DNA of 13,563 nt, taken from assembly GCA_964228885.1 (NCBI GenBank), contig CAXRCG010000222.1, positions 1 to 13,563 of the forward strand. The letters run 5' to 3'. The position numbers and the translations under genes are program-made. The first letter of the stretch is position 1. Each line of letters begins with the position of its first letter. Positions 1 through 7,098 of this stretch are shown in pieces. Under the pieces are notes generated by a model. It was not told the origin of the DNA. It saw only the letters and a program-made list of their open reading frames with translations, and did not search any database. The DNA is from UBA4582 sp964228885 (lineage in GTDB: Bacteria; Pseudomonadota; Gammaproteobacteria; Pseudomonadales; Azotimanducaceae).

Positions 1-1
1 A

Positions 2-418
2 ACCGCTTGCGATGTTAGCGAAGAGGTTTACTTAAAGTATATCGTTGCCCGGCTTGGCACTTACCTTCAAATCCCTGGATATGGCGACATGCTGGTTAGA
101 ATAAATGGTTGGGACGCAGAAGTGCTCAAGTCGTTTAGAACGCACGAGGCTGTGAAGTCAATCGGCGGGCTAATTGATAGTGTCGCTACGACCCAACAGA
201 TTGCTGAAGTTGCGAAGTTGATACCGGAACAATGGCGACCAGCCGCCGTTGGTAACGCTCAAGAATGTGCGCGTAGGTGGGTGGATCAATTTGATGCGGG
301 TGCAGATGGTGTCATCATTCACGCCAGTACACCGGAGGAAATCGAACCTGTATTAATTGAATACGAGAAAATAAGACCGGTAGATAGATTTGAGGGGCGA
401 ACTAACCGCCCCGCTTAG
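2..418 (+). CDS. LLM-class (luciferase-like) oxidoreductase, C-terminal part; 5' end outside window
   Basis: The reading frame is open from base 2 to the TAG at 416-418, so the gene begins upstream of the window; the first in-window ATG (89) is internal, because protein-like sequence precedes it without a stop. The 138 visible residues match the C-terminal end of luciferase-like TIM-barrel oxidoreductases, in particular the branch usually annotated as probable F420-dependent (TIGR03857-like): a TYLQ-P-YG segment, then NGWD, then a helix-rich tail ending in a GADGVIIHA strand and a short EEIEPVL helix. Such enzymes bind F420 or FMN and perform hydride transfer or monooxygenation on unknown substrates. 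The flavin-binding N-terminal half is not visible, so cofactor and substrate cannot be judged. It converges on the glutathione transferase gene with a 25-bp gap. Family assignment is fairly sure; function is not. Confidence 0.75.
   Translation, partial: TACDVSEEVYLKYIVARLGTYLQIPGYGDMLVRINGWDAEVLKSFRTHEAVKSIGGLIDSVATTQQIAEVAKLIPEQWRPAAVGNAQECARRWVDQFDAGADGVIIHASTPEEIEPVLIEYEKIRPVDRFEGRTNRPA
394..412. terminator. Possible hairpin at end of first gene
   Basis: GGGGCG (394-399) and CGCCCC (407-412) form a perfect 6-bp GC stem with a 7-nt loop, lying over the last codons of the LLM gene in the narrow convergent gap. No clear U-run follows on either strand, so this is at best a weak or bidirectional terminator. 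Confidence 0.3.
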
Positions 419-443
419 TAAATCCTTGCCGATGTCTTGCTCG

Positions 444-1076
444 CTACCATTTAAGCACTACTTGAGCGGCAGGTCTTTCGCGATAACGTTGGTCCCAGGC
501 CCGGAGCAAAGGTCGCTCACCAAAGCCGTCTGTCTCCACAAACCGTAGAAATTGCAAGGAAGCTTGTAGCGTAAAGTCGGCTATCGAAGCGGTGTCTCCT
601 AACAACAGCGGTCTGCCGTCAGAAAGTAAGGTCTCAAGGTAGTCAAGCGGTGCTTGCATGCTTGCGGTTAACTGACGAGCACGCTCGGGATCCGGAGGTA
701 AGCCAAGTGGTGATTTTGTCGCATGGCCTAGCCCCCCCATAGGACCTGCTATGCGTATATCAACAATCCGTTCGATGTCGCGGGCATGACCTTTTTCCTC
801 TGCTGTGCCACGGATGATCGCGTTTTCTGGAAATTTGTCTTCGAGATAATGGATGATCGCTAGAGACTCAACGATAAAAGACCCGTCGTCTAACTCAAGT
901 GCTGGCAAAGTGCCAAAGGGGTTTCTTGCTAGGTGCTCAGGTTGACGTTGATGCCCCTTAACCGTGTTCACAGTGATTTGCTCTATGCCCATTTGAGTGC
1001 CCAGTTGTTCACGTTCAGCGATGTAAAGCATGACCTTTGTTGGGTTTGGAGCTAATGCAACTTTGTAGAGTTTCAT
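444..1076 (-). CDS. Glutathione S-transferase family protein
   Basis: A cytosolic GST-fold protein of 210 residues, the usual length. The N-terminal thioredoxin-like domain (about 1-83) ends in the classic FGTLPALE segment with the cis-proline at P58, followed by the E70-S71 pair that contacts the glutamyl part of glutathione. The all-helical C-terminal domain carries the N-capping box S164-x-x-D167 (TASIADFTL). The likely role is glutathione conjugation or thiol transfer in detoxification or catabolism; the substrate is unknown. It is the last gene of a minus-strand set with the LLM oxidoreductase (33-bp gap) and Nudix gene. The start is supported by AAGGA 6 nt upstream of the ATG. It differs from the zeta-class GST maiA elsewhere in the window, as it lacks the SS-x-x-x-RVRI motif. 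Confidence 0.88.
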   Translation of the reverse strand: MKLYKVALAPNPTKVMLYIAEREQLGTQMGIEQITVNTVKGHQRQPEHLARNPFGTLPALELDDGSFIVESLAIIHYLEDKFPENAIIRGTAEEKGHARDIERIVDIRIAGPMGGLGHATKSPLGLPPDPERARQLTASMQAPLDYLETLLSDGRPLLLGDTASIADFTLQASLQFLRFVETDGFGERPLLRAWDQRYRERPAAQVVLKW

Positions 1077-1109
1077 CTTTAATCCTTGATTAATTTAGGT
1101 GGTAATTTG

Positions 1110-2147
1110 CTAGAGCGCGTTTACAATTTCGACGATCTCTTCCAATAGTTCAAAGCGTGCAGGGCCGAGCGGGCCAGCGCCATCGAGGCCCAGTTTAAGT
1201 GTGGTGACACCAGCTTCCTGATAAGCTCTTAAACGATTCGTAATCATCTCTCGATTCCCCAGTGCTTGAAACTCTGTGACCATGGCGTCAGGCACACGCT
1301 TAGCTGCTTCGTCTCTTTTGCCGGCTAGCCATAGCCGCTGTATGGCAACTGCATCTTCCTCGTAGCCTGCGCGTTTGAAAGCATCATTGTAGAAGTTTGT
1401 GGTGCCTGAGCCCATGCCGCCCATGTTGAATGCAACGGCTGGTTTGCGTTTTTCTATCATGGCTTCAACGTCATCCCCAATCTCTATTCGGGTTGACACA
1501 CAGAGATTGAGGTCCTCAAGTGATCGATTGGCTTTTTCAGCACCGCGCTGTAAAAAGTCGAAGTGTGCCTCTGGATGATCCGGCGAGAATGATGTGCCCA
1601 TCCAGCCATTCGCCGTCTCACCCGTGTACTCAAGAGCCTTGGGACCTAATGTGGCAAGATAGATGGGGATGTCTGTCGGCTTGTGAGCGATACGAATGGC
1701 CTTACCCTCACTGTTAGGCATGGGCAGCTGAAAGATTTTTCCTTGGTACTTTACCTTTTCACCACGAAATATCATGCGGCAAATATCAACAGTCTCTTTC
1801 AAGCGAGTGAGCGCTGGGTTGTATTTTGTGCCGTGTAAACCTTCGACGACCTGAGGGCCGCTTGCGCCAAGACCCAAGACAAAGCGGCCATTGGTGAGAT
1901 CGTGCAGTGTGAGTGCGGTCATCGCAGTCATCGCTGGTGTTCGCGCCGTCACTTGCATGATGCCAGTTGCAAGCTGAATTTTTTCAGTCTTGTCGGCTAA
2001 ATAGGCAAGTGGGGTCGCGGCATCACTCCACCAGGCTTCAGCCGCAAAAGCCATAGCGCAACCAAGTTTCTCCGCGTGCTGAACCCATTCGGTTGTCAGT
2101 TTTATTGTTTCCGGCTGAAGACCGGCGATCTCAACAGCGAGTTCCAT
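1110..2147 (-). CDS. LLM-class flavin/F420-dependent oxidoreductase
   Basis: Full-length 345-residue luciferase-like monooxygenase-family protein, the normal size for a TIM-barrel LLM enzyme. The family hallmark is seen at about 61-106: TGI, then TP, then a TL-x-x-L helix, GRF-x-LGLG, SGPQVVEG and HG, the region that contacts the cofactor phosphate and isoalloxazine. A second block (KPTDIPIYLATLGPKALEYTG, split across about 155-177) and the GWMGTSFSP turn are typical of the branch usually called F420-dependent (TIGR03559-like). The reaction is probably hydride transfer to or from F420H2, or FMN-based oxidation; the substrate is unknown. It lies 12 bp downstream of the Nudix gene, so co-transcription is likely. 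The ribosome site (AAGAG about 8 nt upstream) is modest. Whether the host makes F420 cannot be told from this window, so an FMN enzyme remains possible. Confidence 0.87.
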   Translation of the reverse strand: MELAVEIAGLQPETIKLTTEWVQHAEKLGCAMAFAAEAWWSDAATPLAYLADKTEKIQLATGIMQVTARTPAMTAMTALTLHDLTNGRFVLGLGASGPQVVEGLHGTKYNPALTRLKETVDICRMIFRGEKVKYQGKIFQLPMPNSEGKAIRIAHKPTDIPIYLATLGPKALEYTGETANGWMGTSFSPDHPEAHFDFLQRGAEKANRSLEDLNLCVSTRIEIGDDVEAMIEKRKPAVAFNMGGMGSGTTNFYNDAFKRAGYEEDAVAIQRLWLAGKRDEAAKRVPDAMVTEFQALGNREMITNRLRAYQEAGVTTLKLGLDGAGPLGPARFELLEEIVEIVNAL

Positions 2148-2159
2148 ATTTTTTTCTCT

Positions 2160-2909
2160 TTAATCCGGGGCTTGTGCCATGGCAAGCGTAGTAAATAAAG
2201 ACTTTGATTCGACGTTCATCATCATTTCTGAGGTGGTTCTGTGTGCTTTGAACTCCTCAAGCTGTCGCCGTGTGGCTCTCATTAAGCCAAACGTTTCCTG
2301 ATCATGGGCGTCGATGGCCGCATCGGGGGATATCCATCGATTGTCTACTGTTTCAAACCCGTCATGAAAGCCAGCCTGAGACGGCGGTGCTTTGGCGATA
2401 AAAAACAATGTATCAAAGCGCCTGGTTCGGCCCGGCGGAGTGATAAGACGGTTGTAATAATGAATGCGATCAAGCGCAAGACTGAGAGATTCTTTCCTGC
2501 ATATATCGAACAGCGAAATCTCTCCACGATGCAACGCGCCGCGATAGTCGATGAAGCGTTGTTCGTTTTCAGCATTGTAAGAGAGCATTTCGCCATGCTT
2601 ATCATAGGCAAGTAAGAAACCGCCTTCTTCAAAGGTCTCCCGGATACCGGCTATCCAGAATCGTTGCCAATCTGGACCTGCCGCAGCTGTTTGTCCTGCC
2701 TGAGCGGGTGAAGGCAGCGTGATAACGTCTGCATGATCTTCGGCGGCATCAGTATCGTCCAACATCCCGCCGGGAAAAACATACATGCCGCCGGCGAAAA
2801 CAGCATTATTGGTTCGTCTCAGCATGAAGATTTCATATTGAGGGTCTGCATCGCGCACGATGACAACCGTTGCCGCAAACTGTATGGGCATATTAGGTGC
2901 TTCACTCAT
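2160..2909 (-). CDS. Nudix hydrolase, NUDT19-like
   Basis: A 249-residue Nudix protein. The N-terminal strand region (10-30) leads to FPGG at 45-48, but the second half of the Nudix box, RETFEEGG (R90, E91, E94, E95, G97), comes 42 residues after the glycine instead of the usual 14, so about 28 extra residues split the box. This split-box layout is known from the NUDT19/RP2 family, whose animal members hydrolyse CoA and acyl-CoA to phosphoacyl-pantetheine and 3',5'-ADP. The box glutamate expected eight residues before R90 is a glutamine (Q82), while the metal-binding REx-x-EE core is complete. By family it may be a CoA or acyl-CoA diphosphatase; that is inference. It is the first gene of the minus-strand set and divergent from a CoA transferase gene. 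The start ATG at 2909 lacks a strong ribosome site. Confidence 0.82.
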   Translation of the reverse strand: MSEAPNMPIQFAATVVIVRDADPQYEIFMLRRTNNAVFAGGMYVFPGGMLDDTDAAEDHADVITLPSPAQAGQTAAAGPDWQRFWIAGIRETFEEGGFLLAYDKHGEMLSYNAENEQRFIDYRGALHRGEISLFDICRKESLSLALDRIHYYNRLITPPGRTRRFDTLFFIAKAPPSQAGFHDGFETVDNRWISPDAAIDAHDQETFGLMRATRRQLEEFKAHRTTSEMMMNVESKSLFTTLAMAQAPD

Positions 2910-3064
2910 TAACGCAAATCCGGATCAAAAAATTTCAACGTTAGACTATCACAGAATTAATTTGTCGTTGCTTCGATTAGTTGAGGTATTTATGCAGCGG
3001 TTATGGAGGTAGAGCTGCGCATGTATTACGATTGAACGAGAGGTTTTAATTTGAGAGGTAAGTA
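2910..3064. promoter_or_regulatory. Divergent intergenic region between Nudix and CoA-transferase genes
   Basis: This 155-bp gap must hold the promoters for two diverging gene sets. I find no convincing -35/-10 pair in either direction. A direct repeat GAGAGGT occurs at 3038-3044 and 3053-3059; the second copy is the ribosome site of the CoA-transferase gene, 6 nt before its ATG. GCAGC (2994-2998) and GCTGC (3014-3018) form a weak inverted repeat. Confidence 0.4.
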
Positions 3065-4249
3065 ATGAGTCAACCCCTTGCTGGGATCACTGTTCTGGAT
3101 TTAACGCAGATTTATCAAGGCCCCTATTGTGGGTTTCTGATGGCGACTGCCGGTGCTGACGTGATCAAAATCGAACCGCGAGGCGGTGAGCGCTTGCGTG
3201 GTGCCGGTGGTGCAAAAACGCAATTATCTTTTGCCACACTGAACTCAAATAAAAAAAGCATAACCCTCGATTTGAAACAAGAACGTGGCAAGGCTTTACT
3301 CAAGGAACTCATACAAAAGGCAGATATCCTGTTGGAGAATTATGCCCCGGGTGTAATGGACCGTCTTGGTGTCGGCTGGGAGGTCTTGCATGAAATTAAT
3401 CCGGCGCTGATTTATGTATCTGGTACAGGATATGGTTTGTCGGGGCCAGATAGGGACATGTTGGCGATGGATCACACGATTCAAGCTACGAGTGGTGTTA
3501 TGAGTTCAACCGGTGATCCTGACCGACCACCCGGGCGCGCAGGCGGCGCACCTTCTGACATTATGGGTGGTATTCATATGTATGGCGGCGCCATGACAGC
3601 CTTGGTAGGAAGACACGCGACGGGAATAGGAACGCTTGTCGAAGTCTCAATGCTTGAAGCGATGTATTTTACATTGAGTACGGAATTTTCGGCCTATCAT
3701 GCCACGGGTAAAATTCCCCAGCGGAATAGCGCGCGTTCTCCGTCGAGTGTCGTGCCCTATTCTAGGTATGAGTGTAGCGATGGTGGTTATGTCGCGATAA
3801 TTTGTGTTGCCCAAGGGCACTGGCATAAAATTCTAAAAGTCATCGGCCGAGAAGATCTGATTGGTCACGAGGACTATGAAAAACCTGGTAAACGATTAAA
3901 GAACGAACCCGCCGTTAACGAAATGCTCAATGCGTGGGCGATTACTGTCACCAGAGACGAAGCATTTAATACAATGCGGGAAGCAGGTGTGCCAGTTGCG
4001 CCTATTCGTAACCTAGAAGAGGTGCGTAATGATCCGCACATGCACGCACGAGGTAGTTTGCAGAAACTTGAACACCCCCAAATGGGTGAGGTGATTCTCC
4101 CCAATAACCCCATCCGCTATAGTGACTATGATCGTGCTGAACTTGAATTTTTTCCTGAACCCGGACAGAACAATCATGAAATTTACGGTGAGCTGCTAGG
4201 TCTAACGCCCGATGAAGTGGCTGCGCTGGTGAGTGAGGCTGTCATTTGA
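3065..4249 (+). CDS. CaiB/BaiF family (class III) CoA transferase
   Basis: A 394-residue protein of the formyl-CoA transferase/CaiB family, which moves CoA between carboxylic acids through a covalent acyl-aspartate intermediate; members usually form interlocked homodimers in the cytosol. The N-terminal signature is complete: ITVLDLTQIYQGPYCG, then GADVIKIEPRGGE (30-42), then SNKKSITLDL, LLENYAPGVMDRLG and IYVSGTGYG. The likely nucleophile is D165 in the APSDIMGGIH segment, where formyl-CoA transferase has its Asp169. GAGAGG lies 6 nt before the ATG. The next gene starts 53 bp downstream with an FAH-family enzyme and then a transporter, suggesting activation and breakdown of an imported acid. 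The donor and acceptor acids cannot be read from the sequence; oxalate is unlikely because no oxalyl-CoA decarboxylase is nearby. Confidence 0.9.
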   Translation: MSQPLAGITVLDLTQIYQGPYCGFLMATAGADVIKIEPRGGERLRGAGGAKTQLSFATLNSNKKSITLDLKQERGKALLKELIQKADILLENYAPGVMDRLGVGWEVLHEINPALIYVSGTGYGLSGPDRDMLAMDHTIQATSGVMSSTGDPDRPPGRAGGAPSDIMGGIHMYGGAMTALVGRHATGIGTLVEVSMLEAMYFTLSTEFSAYHATGKIPQRNSARSPSSVVPYSRYECSDGGYVAIICVAQGHWHKILKVIGREDLIGHEDYEKPGKRLKNEPAVNEMLNAWAITVTRDEAFNTMREAGVPVAPIRNLEEVRNDPHMHARGSLQKLEHPQMGEVILPNNPIRYSDYDRAELEFFPEPGQNNHEIYGELLGLTPDEVAALVSEAVI

Positions 4250-4302
4250 GTCTTGTGTCATTGCGCCTTGCGAGATTGAAATAAAAAATTAAGGATTCGC
4301 CG

Positions 4303-4989
4303 ATGAGCTTTGCCATTGATCCCATAACGCCCGTCACAATCCCGATTGCGGGTGTTGAAGCTGTTTTTCCCGTGAACAATATTTACTGTGTAGGCCGCAA
4401 TTACGCTGATCATGCTATCGAGATGGGCGGCGACCCAAACCGTGAAGCACCTTTTTTCTTTATGAAACCCGCGTATGCAGTTTCGACCAACGGGGTTGCG
4501 GTATCTTACCCAAGCCATTCGAAGGATGTGCATCACGAACTGGAAATGGTTGTCGCATTGGCCTGTGGTGGTGTTGATATTTCCGTGGATAAGGCGATGG
4601 CGCTCGTCTACGGTTACGGCATCGGTGTTGACATGACACGGCGTGACCTTCAGGCTGAAGCAAAAGATAAACGTCGCCCTTGGGAAGCCGGAAAGACGTT
4701 TGCGCAGGCCGCCCCCTGTGCTGATTTGTTACCCATATCTGAAACAGGTGAAATTAATGCTGCTGAAATTCAGCTGGCGATAAATGGGGAAGTTCGCCAG
4801 CAGGGCAATGTTAATCAAATGATTTGGAAAGTCGCTGAAATAATTAGTCGATTGTCCGAAGTGTTTCTTCTGCAAGCAGGAGATTTGATATTTACCGGCA
4901 CACCTGCCGGTGTCGGTCCGGTTGAAGTAGGGGACGAAGTAACAGCAACGCTGACGGGGTTGCCTGAACTCAATTTCAAGGTCGTTTAA
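4303..4989 (+). CDS. Fumarylacetoacetate hydrolase family protein (fumarylpyruvate hydrolase/FAHD1-like)
   Basis: A 228-residue single-domain FAH-fold enzyme. The start is set by the ATG with AAGGA about 9 nt upstream. The N-terminal segment IYCVGRNYADHA (27-38) is the hallmark of the fumarylpyruvate hydrolase/acylpyruvase subgroup. Divalent-metal ligands are visible as E79 and E81 (HHELE) and D110 (YGIGVDMTRRDLQ), followed by the catalytic-loop lysine K131 (AGKTF) and GDLIFTGTPAGVG at 193-205. These enzymes hydrolyse a C-C bond next to a carbonyl (acylpyruvates, fumarylpyruvate) or decarboxylate oxaloacetate. It is clearly distinct from the full-length FahA at 8715. Lying between a CoA transferase and an organic-acid symporter, it probably serves breakdown of the imported compound. 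Gentisate-type fumarylpyruvate cleavage is possible, but no gentisate dioxygenase is present. Confidence 0.88.
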   Translation: MSFAIDPITPVTIPIAGVEAVFPVNNIYCVGRNYADHAIEMGGDPNREAPFFFMKPAYAVSTNGVAVSYPSHSKDVHHELEMVVALACGGVDISVDKAMALVYGYGIGVDMTRRDLQAEAKDKRRPWEAGKTFAQAAPCADLLPISETGEINAAEIQLAINGEVRQQGNVNQMIWKVAEIISRLSEVFLLQAGDLIFTGTPAGVGPVEVGDEVTATLTGLPELNFKVV

Positions 4990-5064
4990 GGTTCGGTTTG
5001 TTTCAAAGTTGCAGCTGTGGCACTCTGTTCTGAAACCCAACAACAATAATAACAAGGGAGTGCT

Positions 5065-6450
5065 ATGAGCGCTGATTCACCTTCGTCGCAAGATACTACT
5101 GAAGATCATAACGAAAAGAACATGCGTAAAGTCGCTGGTACTGCTTTGGCAGGCACCAGCATTGAATGGTACGACTTCTTTATTTATGGCACTGCTGCTG
5201 CGCTCGTATTTCCTACCGCTTTTTTTCCTGAAGATATGCCAACCATGGTTGCGCTCATTGCTTCCTTTAGTACCTTTGCGGTCGGCTTTATTGCGCGGCC
5301 GTTAGGTGGTGTTATTTTTGGTCATTACGGTGATCGGGTCGGTAGAAAGAAAACGCTGGTTATCGCACTTTTAATTATGGGTGGTGGCACAACCCTGATT
5401 GGTCTATTACCTACCTACGAGACGATCGGTGTGCTTGCGCCATTAGCGCTGGTGTTTCTTCGTTTTGTTCAGGGTCTGGCGATCGGTGGACAGTGGGGTG
5501 GTGCGATGTTGCTTGTCACCGAGAGCGCGCCTAAAAATCGTCGAGGCTTTTACGGCGCCTTTGCCCAGGCAGGGGCGCCAGCTGGCGTGATACTGGCTAA
5601 CCTAGCGTTCCTCGCGATTGGCTCAATAATGTCTGATGAAAGCTTTTTATCCTGGGGTTGGCGTGTGCCGTTCTTGGCTAGCGTCGTTCTAATCGGTATC
5701 AGCATGTATGTGCAACTCCATCTTGAAGAGACACCAGCGTTCAAAGAGCTGGAAGAAGCCAAACTCGAAAAACAAGCTGAAGGTACAGCCTCTCAAGAAT
5801 CCGGTACGGCAGATGCGGCTCAGGTTGACCCTAACCGCTCTCCTGTATTAGAAGCGCTTCGTCTGTATCCCAGACGAATCGCGTTAGCAGCGGGCGCTTT
5901 TATCTCCATTCAGGTCACTTTTTATATTCTGATCGCTTTTGTCATTGCATACGGCACTAACGAAGAGGGGTTGGGGTTGCCGCGCAGCACAATGCTTTCC
6001 GCTGTGTTGATCGCCAGTCTCATCCAGGTGATTGTTCAATTTTACGCGGCTTCATGGTCCGACAGACATGGTCGCCGAGGTGTTTACCTCGCAGGAGCGG
6101 CTTTGCTAGCGCTTTGGTCTTTCGCACTTTTCCCATTGATTGACACCGGTAACTTCTTTTTCATCATCCTTGGTATTGCAGGCGGTTTGAGCTTTCTGGC
6201 AATGCAATACGGTCCCCAGGCCGCATTCTATACGGAATTATTTACTACCCAGGTACGATACTCAGGTGCCTCGCTTGGTTATCAGATAGGCGCCATATTG
6301 GGTGGTGCTTTTGCCCCTAGCATCGCGGTGTTGTTGTGGAAGGAATTCGGAATAATATATGTCTCTGTTTACATCACGATAGCTTGTCTCATCACCATTG
6401 GTTCGGTGCTCATGCTCACTGAAACGAGTGGTTCCGATATTAACAACTAG
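5065..6450 (+). CDS. MFS transporter, metabolite:H+ symporter (MHS) family
   Basis: A 461-residue inner-membrane transporter with 12 predicted membrane segments. The N-terminal GTSIEWYDFFIYGTAAA (30-46) is the signature of the MHS family (ShiA, KgtP, ProP, CitA relatives), and GHYGDRVGRKK (86-96) is the loop 2-3 motif of the major facilitator superfamily, repeated in weaker form as SWSDRHGRRG in the second half. The central cytoplasmic loop (about 225-270) is long, charged and Glu/Ala/Ser-rich, as is common between helices 6 and 7. It should import a carboxylate or betaine-type substrate with protons. AAGGGAG sits 4 nt before the ATG. It follows the FAH-family gene by 75 bp and is probably in the same unit. 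Its TAG overlaps the stop codon of the convergent Lrp gene within the palindrome CTAG. The substrate is not inferable. Confidence 0.9.
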   Translation: MSADSPSSQDTTEDHNEKNMRKVAGTALAGTSIEWYDFFIYGTAAALVFPTAFFPEDMPTMVALIASFSTFAVGFIARPLGGVIFGHYGDRVGRKKTLVIALLIMGGGTTLIGLLPTYETIGVLAPLALVFLRFVQGLAIGGQWGGAMLLVTESAPKNRRGFYGAFAQAGAPAGVILANLAFLAIGSIMSDESFLSWGWRVPFLASVVLIGISMYVQLHLEETPAFKELEEAKLEKQAEGTASQESGTADAAQVDPNRSPVLEALRLYPRRIALAAGAFISIQVTFYILIAFVIAYGTNEEGLGLPRSTMLSAVLIASLIQVIVQFYAASWSDRHGRRGVYLAGAALLALWSFALFPLIDTGNFFFIILGIAGGLSFLAMQYGPQAAFYTELFTTQVRYSGASLGYQIGAILGGAFAPSIAVLLWKEFGIIYVSVYITIACLITIGSVLMLTETSGSDINN

Positions 6451-6911
6451 GAAGATACGCTGACGGGTAGTGCGTGCGAGGATTTAATGGCCTTTAGGCT
6501 AAAAGATGATTCGACGTGCGCAACCCCTGGGTATTTGAGAATTTTCAGCATACACAGTTCGGCAAAGTGGTCCATATCGCGGGCTACAACTTTCATTAAA
6601 AAATCATAAGCACCGCTCATCGCATGGCACTCGACGATATGCGCTTCTCTGGCGACAAGCTGGTGAAACTCGTCTTGCTCCTCTTCAGGCTGTTTTTCCA
6701 TGCGAACGCTGACATAAGCTGTGACCTGAAGTCCTAATTGACGCTGATCTAGCAGCCCCACGTATTGCCGTATCAAGCCGCATTCTTCCAGTAGTTTGAC
6801 GCGCCTGAAGGTTGGTGATTCAGAAAGCCCTACAGTCTCGGCTAGTTGAACATTGGACATGCGACCATCAGTTTGAAGTGATGAGAGAAGTTGCTGATCA
6901 ACTCTGTCCAT
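6447..6911 (-). CDS. Lrp/AsnC family transcriptional regulator
   Basis: A 154-residue feast/famine regulator. The frame stays open far upstream, to 7277, but the true start is the ATG at 6911: it gives the standard MDRVDQQLL opening and normal family length, has AAGGGG (6921-6926) 9 nt upstream, and does not run into hpd. Residues 1-60 form the winged helix-turn-helix (LAETVGLSESPTFRRVKLLEE, here in two parts, 23-32 and 33-43). The RAM ligand-binding domain follows, with the SGAYDFLMKVVARD motif at 99-112. It is divergent from hpd, and the gap between them carries a symmetric operator-like array, so it most likely controls the tyrosine operon and itself in response to an aromatic amino acid or its keto acid. 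That role is inferred from position. Confidence 0.92.
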   Translation of the reverse strand: MDRVDQQLLSSLQTDGRMSNVQLAETVGLSESPTFRRVKLLEECGLIRQYVGLLDQRQLGLQVTAYVSVRMEKQPEEEQDEFHQLVAREAHIVECHAMSGAYDFLMKVVARDMDHFAELCMLKILKYPGVAHVESSFSLKAIKSSHALPVSVSS

Positions 6912-6920
6912 AAAAGAATA

Positions 6921-6926
6921 CCCCTT
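6921..6926 (-). promoter_or_regulatory. Ribosome binding site fixing the Lrp-type regulator start
   Basis: On the minus strand this reads AAGGGG, 9 nt before the ATG at 6911. It supports that start over the longer upstream open frame. Confidence 0.7.
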
Positions 6927-6939
6927 AAAAATATAAATA

Positions 6940-6998
6940 ATTGAAAGATAACGCTTTATATGACCCAAATATTGGCAAATAAGGCGAAATCTTTCAAT
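6940..6998. promoter_or_regulatory. Symmetric operator-like array between Lrp regulator and hpd
   Basis: ATTGAAAGAT (6940-6949) and ATCTTTCAAT (6989-6998) are a perfect 10-bp inverted repeat, 39 bp apart. Midway lies CCAA-ATA-TTGG (6965-6975), whose centre (6970) is within about 1 bp of the centre of the outer repeat. Each outer arm, read outward, is directly followed by an AT-rich -10-like hexamer: GATAAT (6999-7004) toward hpd and TATTTA (minus strand, 6939-6934) toward the regulator. Lrp/AsnC proteins bind several spaced, semi-symmetric AT-rich sites as octamers, so this is a good candidate target of the adjacent regulator. No family consensus was matched. Confidence 0.6.
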
Positions 6999-7004
6999 GA
7001 TAAT
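6972..7004 (+). promoter_or_regulatory. Candidate hpd promoter
   Basis: TTGGCA (6972-6977, five of six consensus -35 bases) and GATAAT (6999-7004, five of six -10 bases) are separated by 21 bp, too long for good unaided sigma70 use. The right operator arm fills the end of the spacer. This would suit a promoter that needs an activator, but it is only a candidate. Confidence 0.35.
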
Positions 7005-7098
7005 TCCATAGAATGTGTCGCAGGTAGACGGTTGTGTCGGCATTAACGCTGCGCGAGATCTGACAAAAATCCAATCAGTAAGAGAGGTAAGCACAAGC

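Noticed and set aside
5000..5036. Inverted repeat GTTTCA (5000-5005) and TGAAAC (5031-5036) upstream of the symporter gene
   Set aside because: Six bases with a 25-nt loop are easily due to chance, and there is no U-run or promoter context to make it a terminator or operator.
4729..5055. Minus-strand open frame of 108 codons across the end of the small FAH-family gene
   Set aside because: It lies almost wholly antisense to a clear enzyme gene, has low-complexity cysteine- and asparagine-rich content, and matches no family I know.
7015..7098. Upstream extension of the hpd reading frame from 7015
   Set aside because: The 28 added residues do not resemble HPPD N-termini, and no ribosome site precedes 7015; the ATG at 7099 fits the family length.
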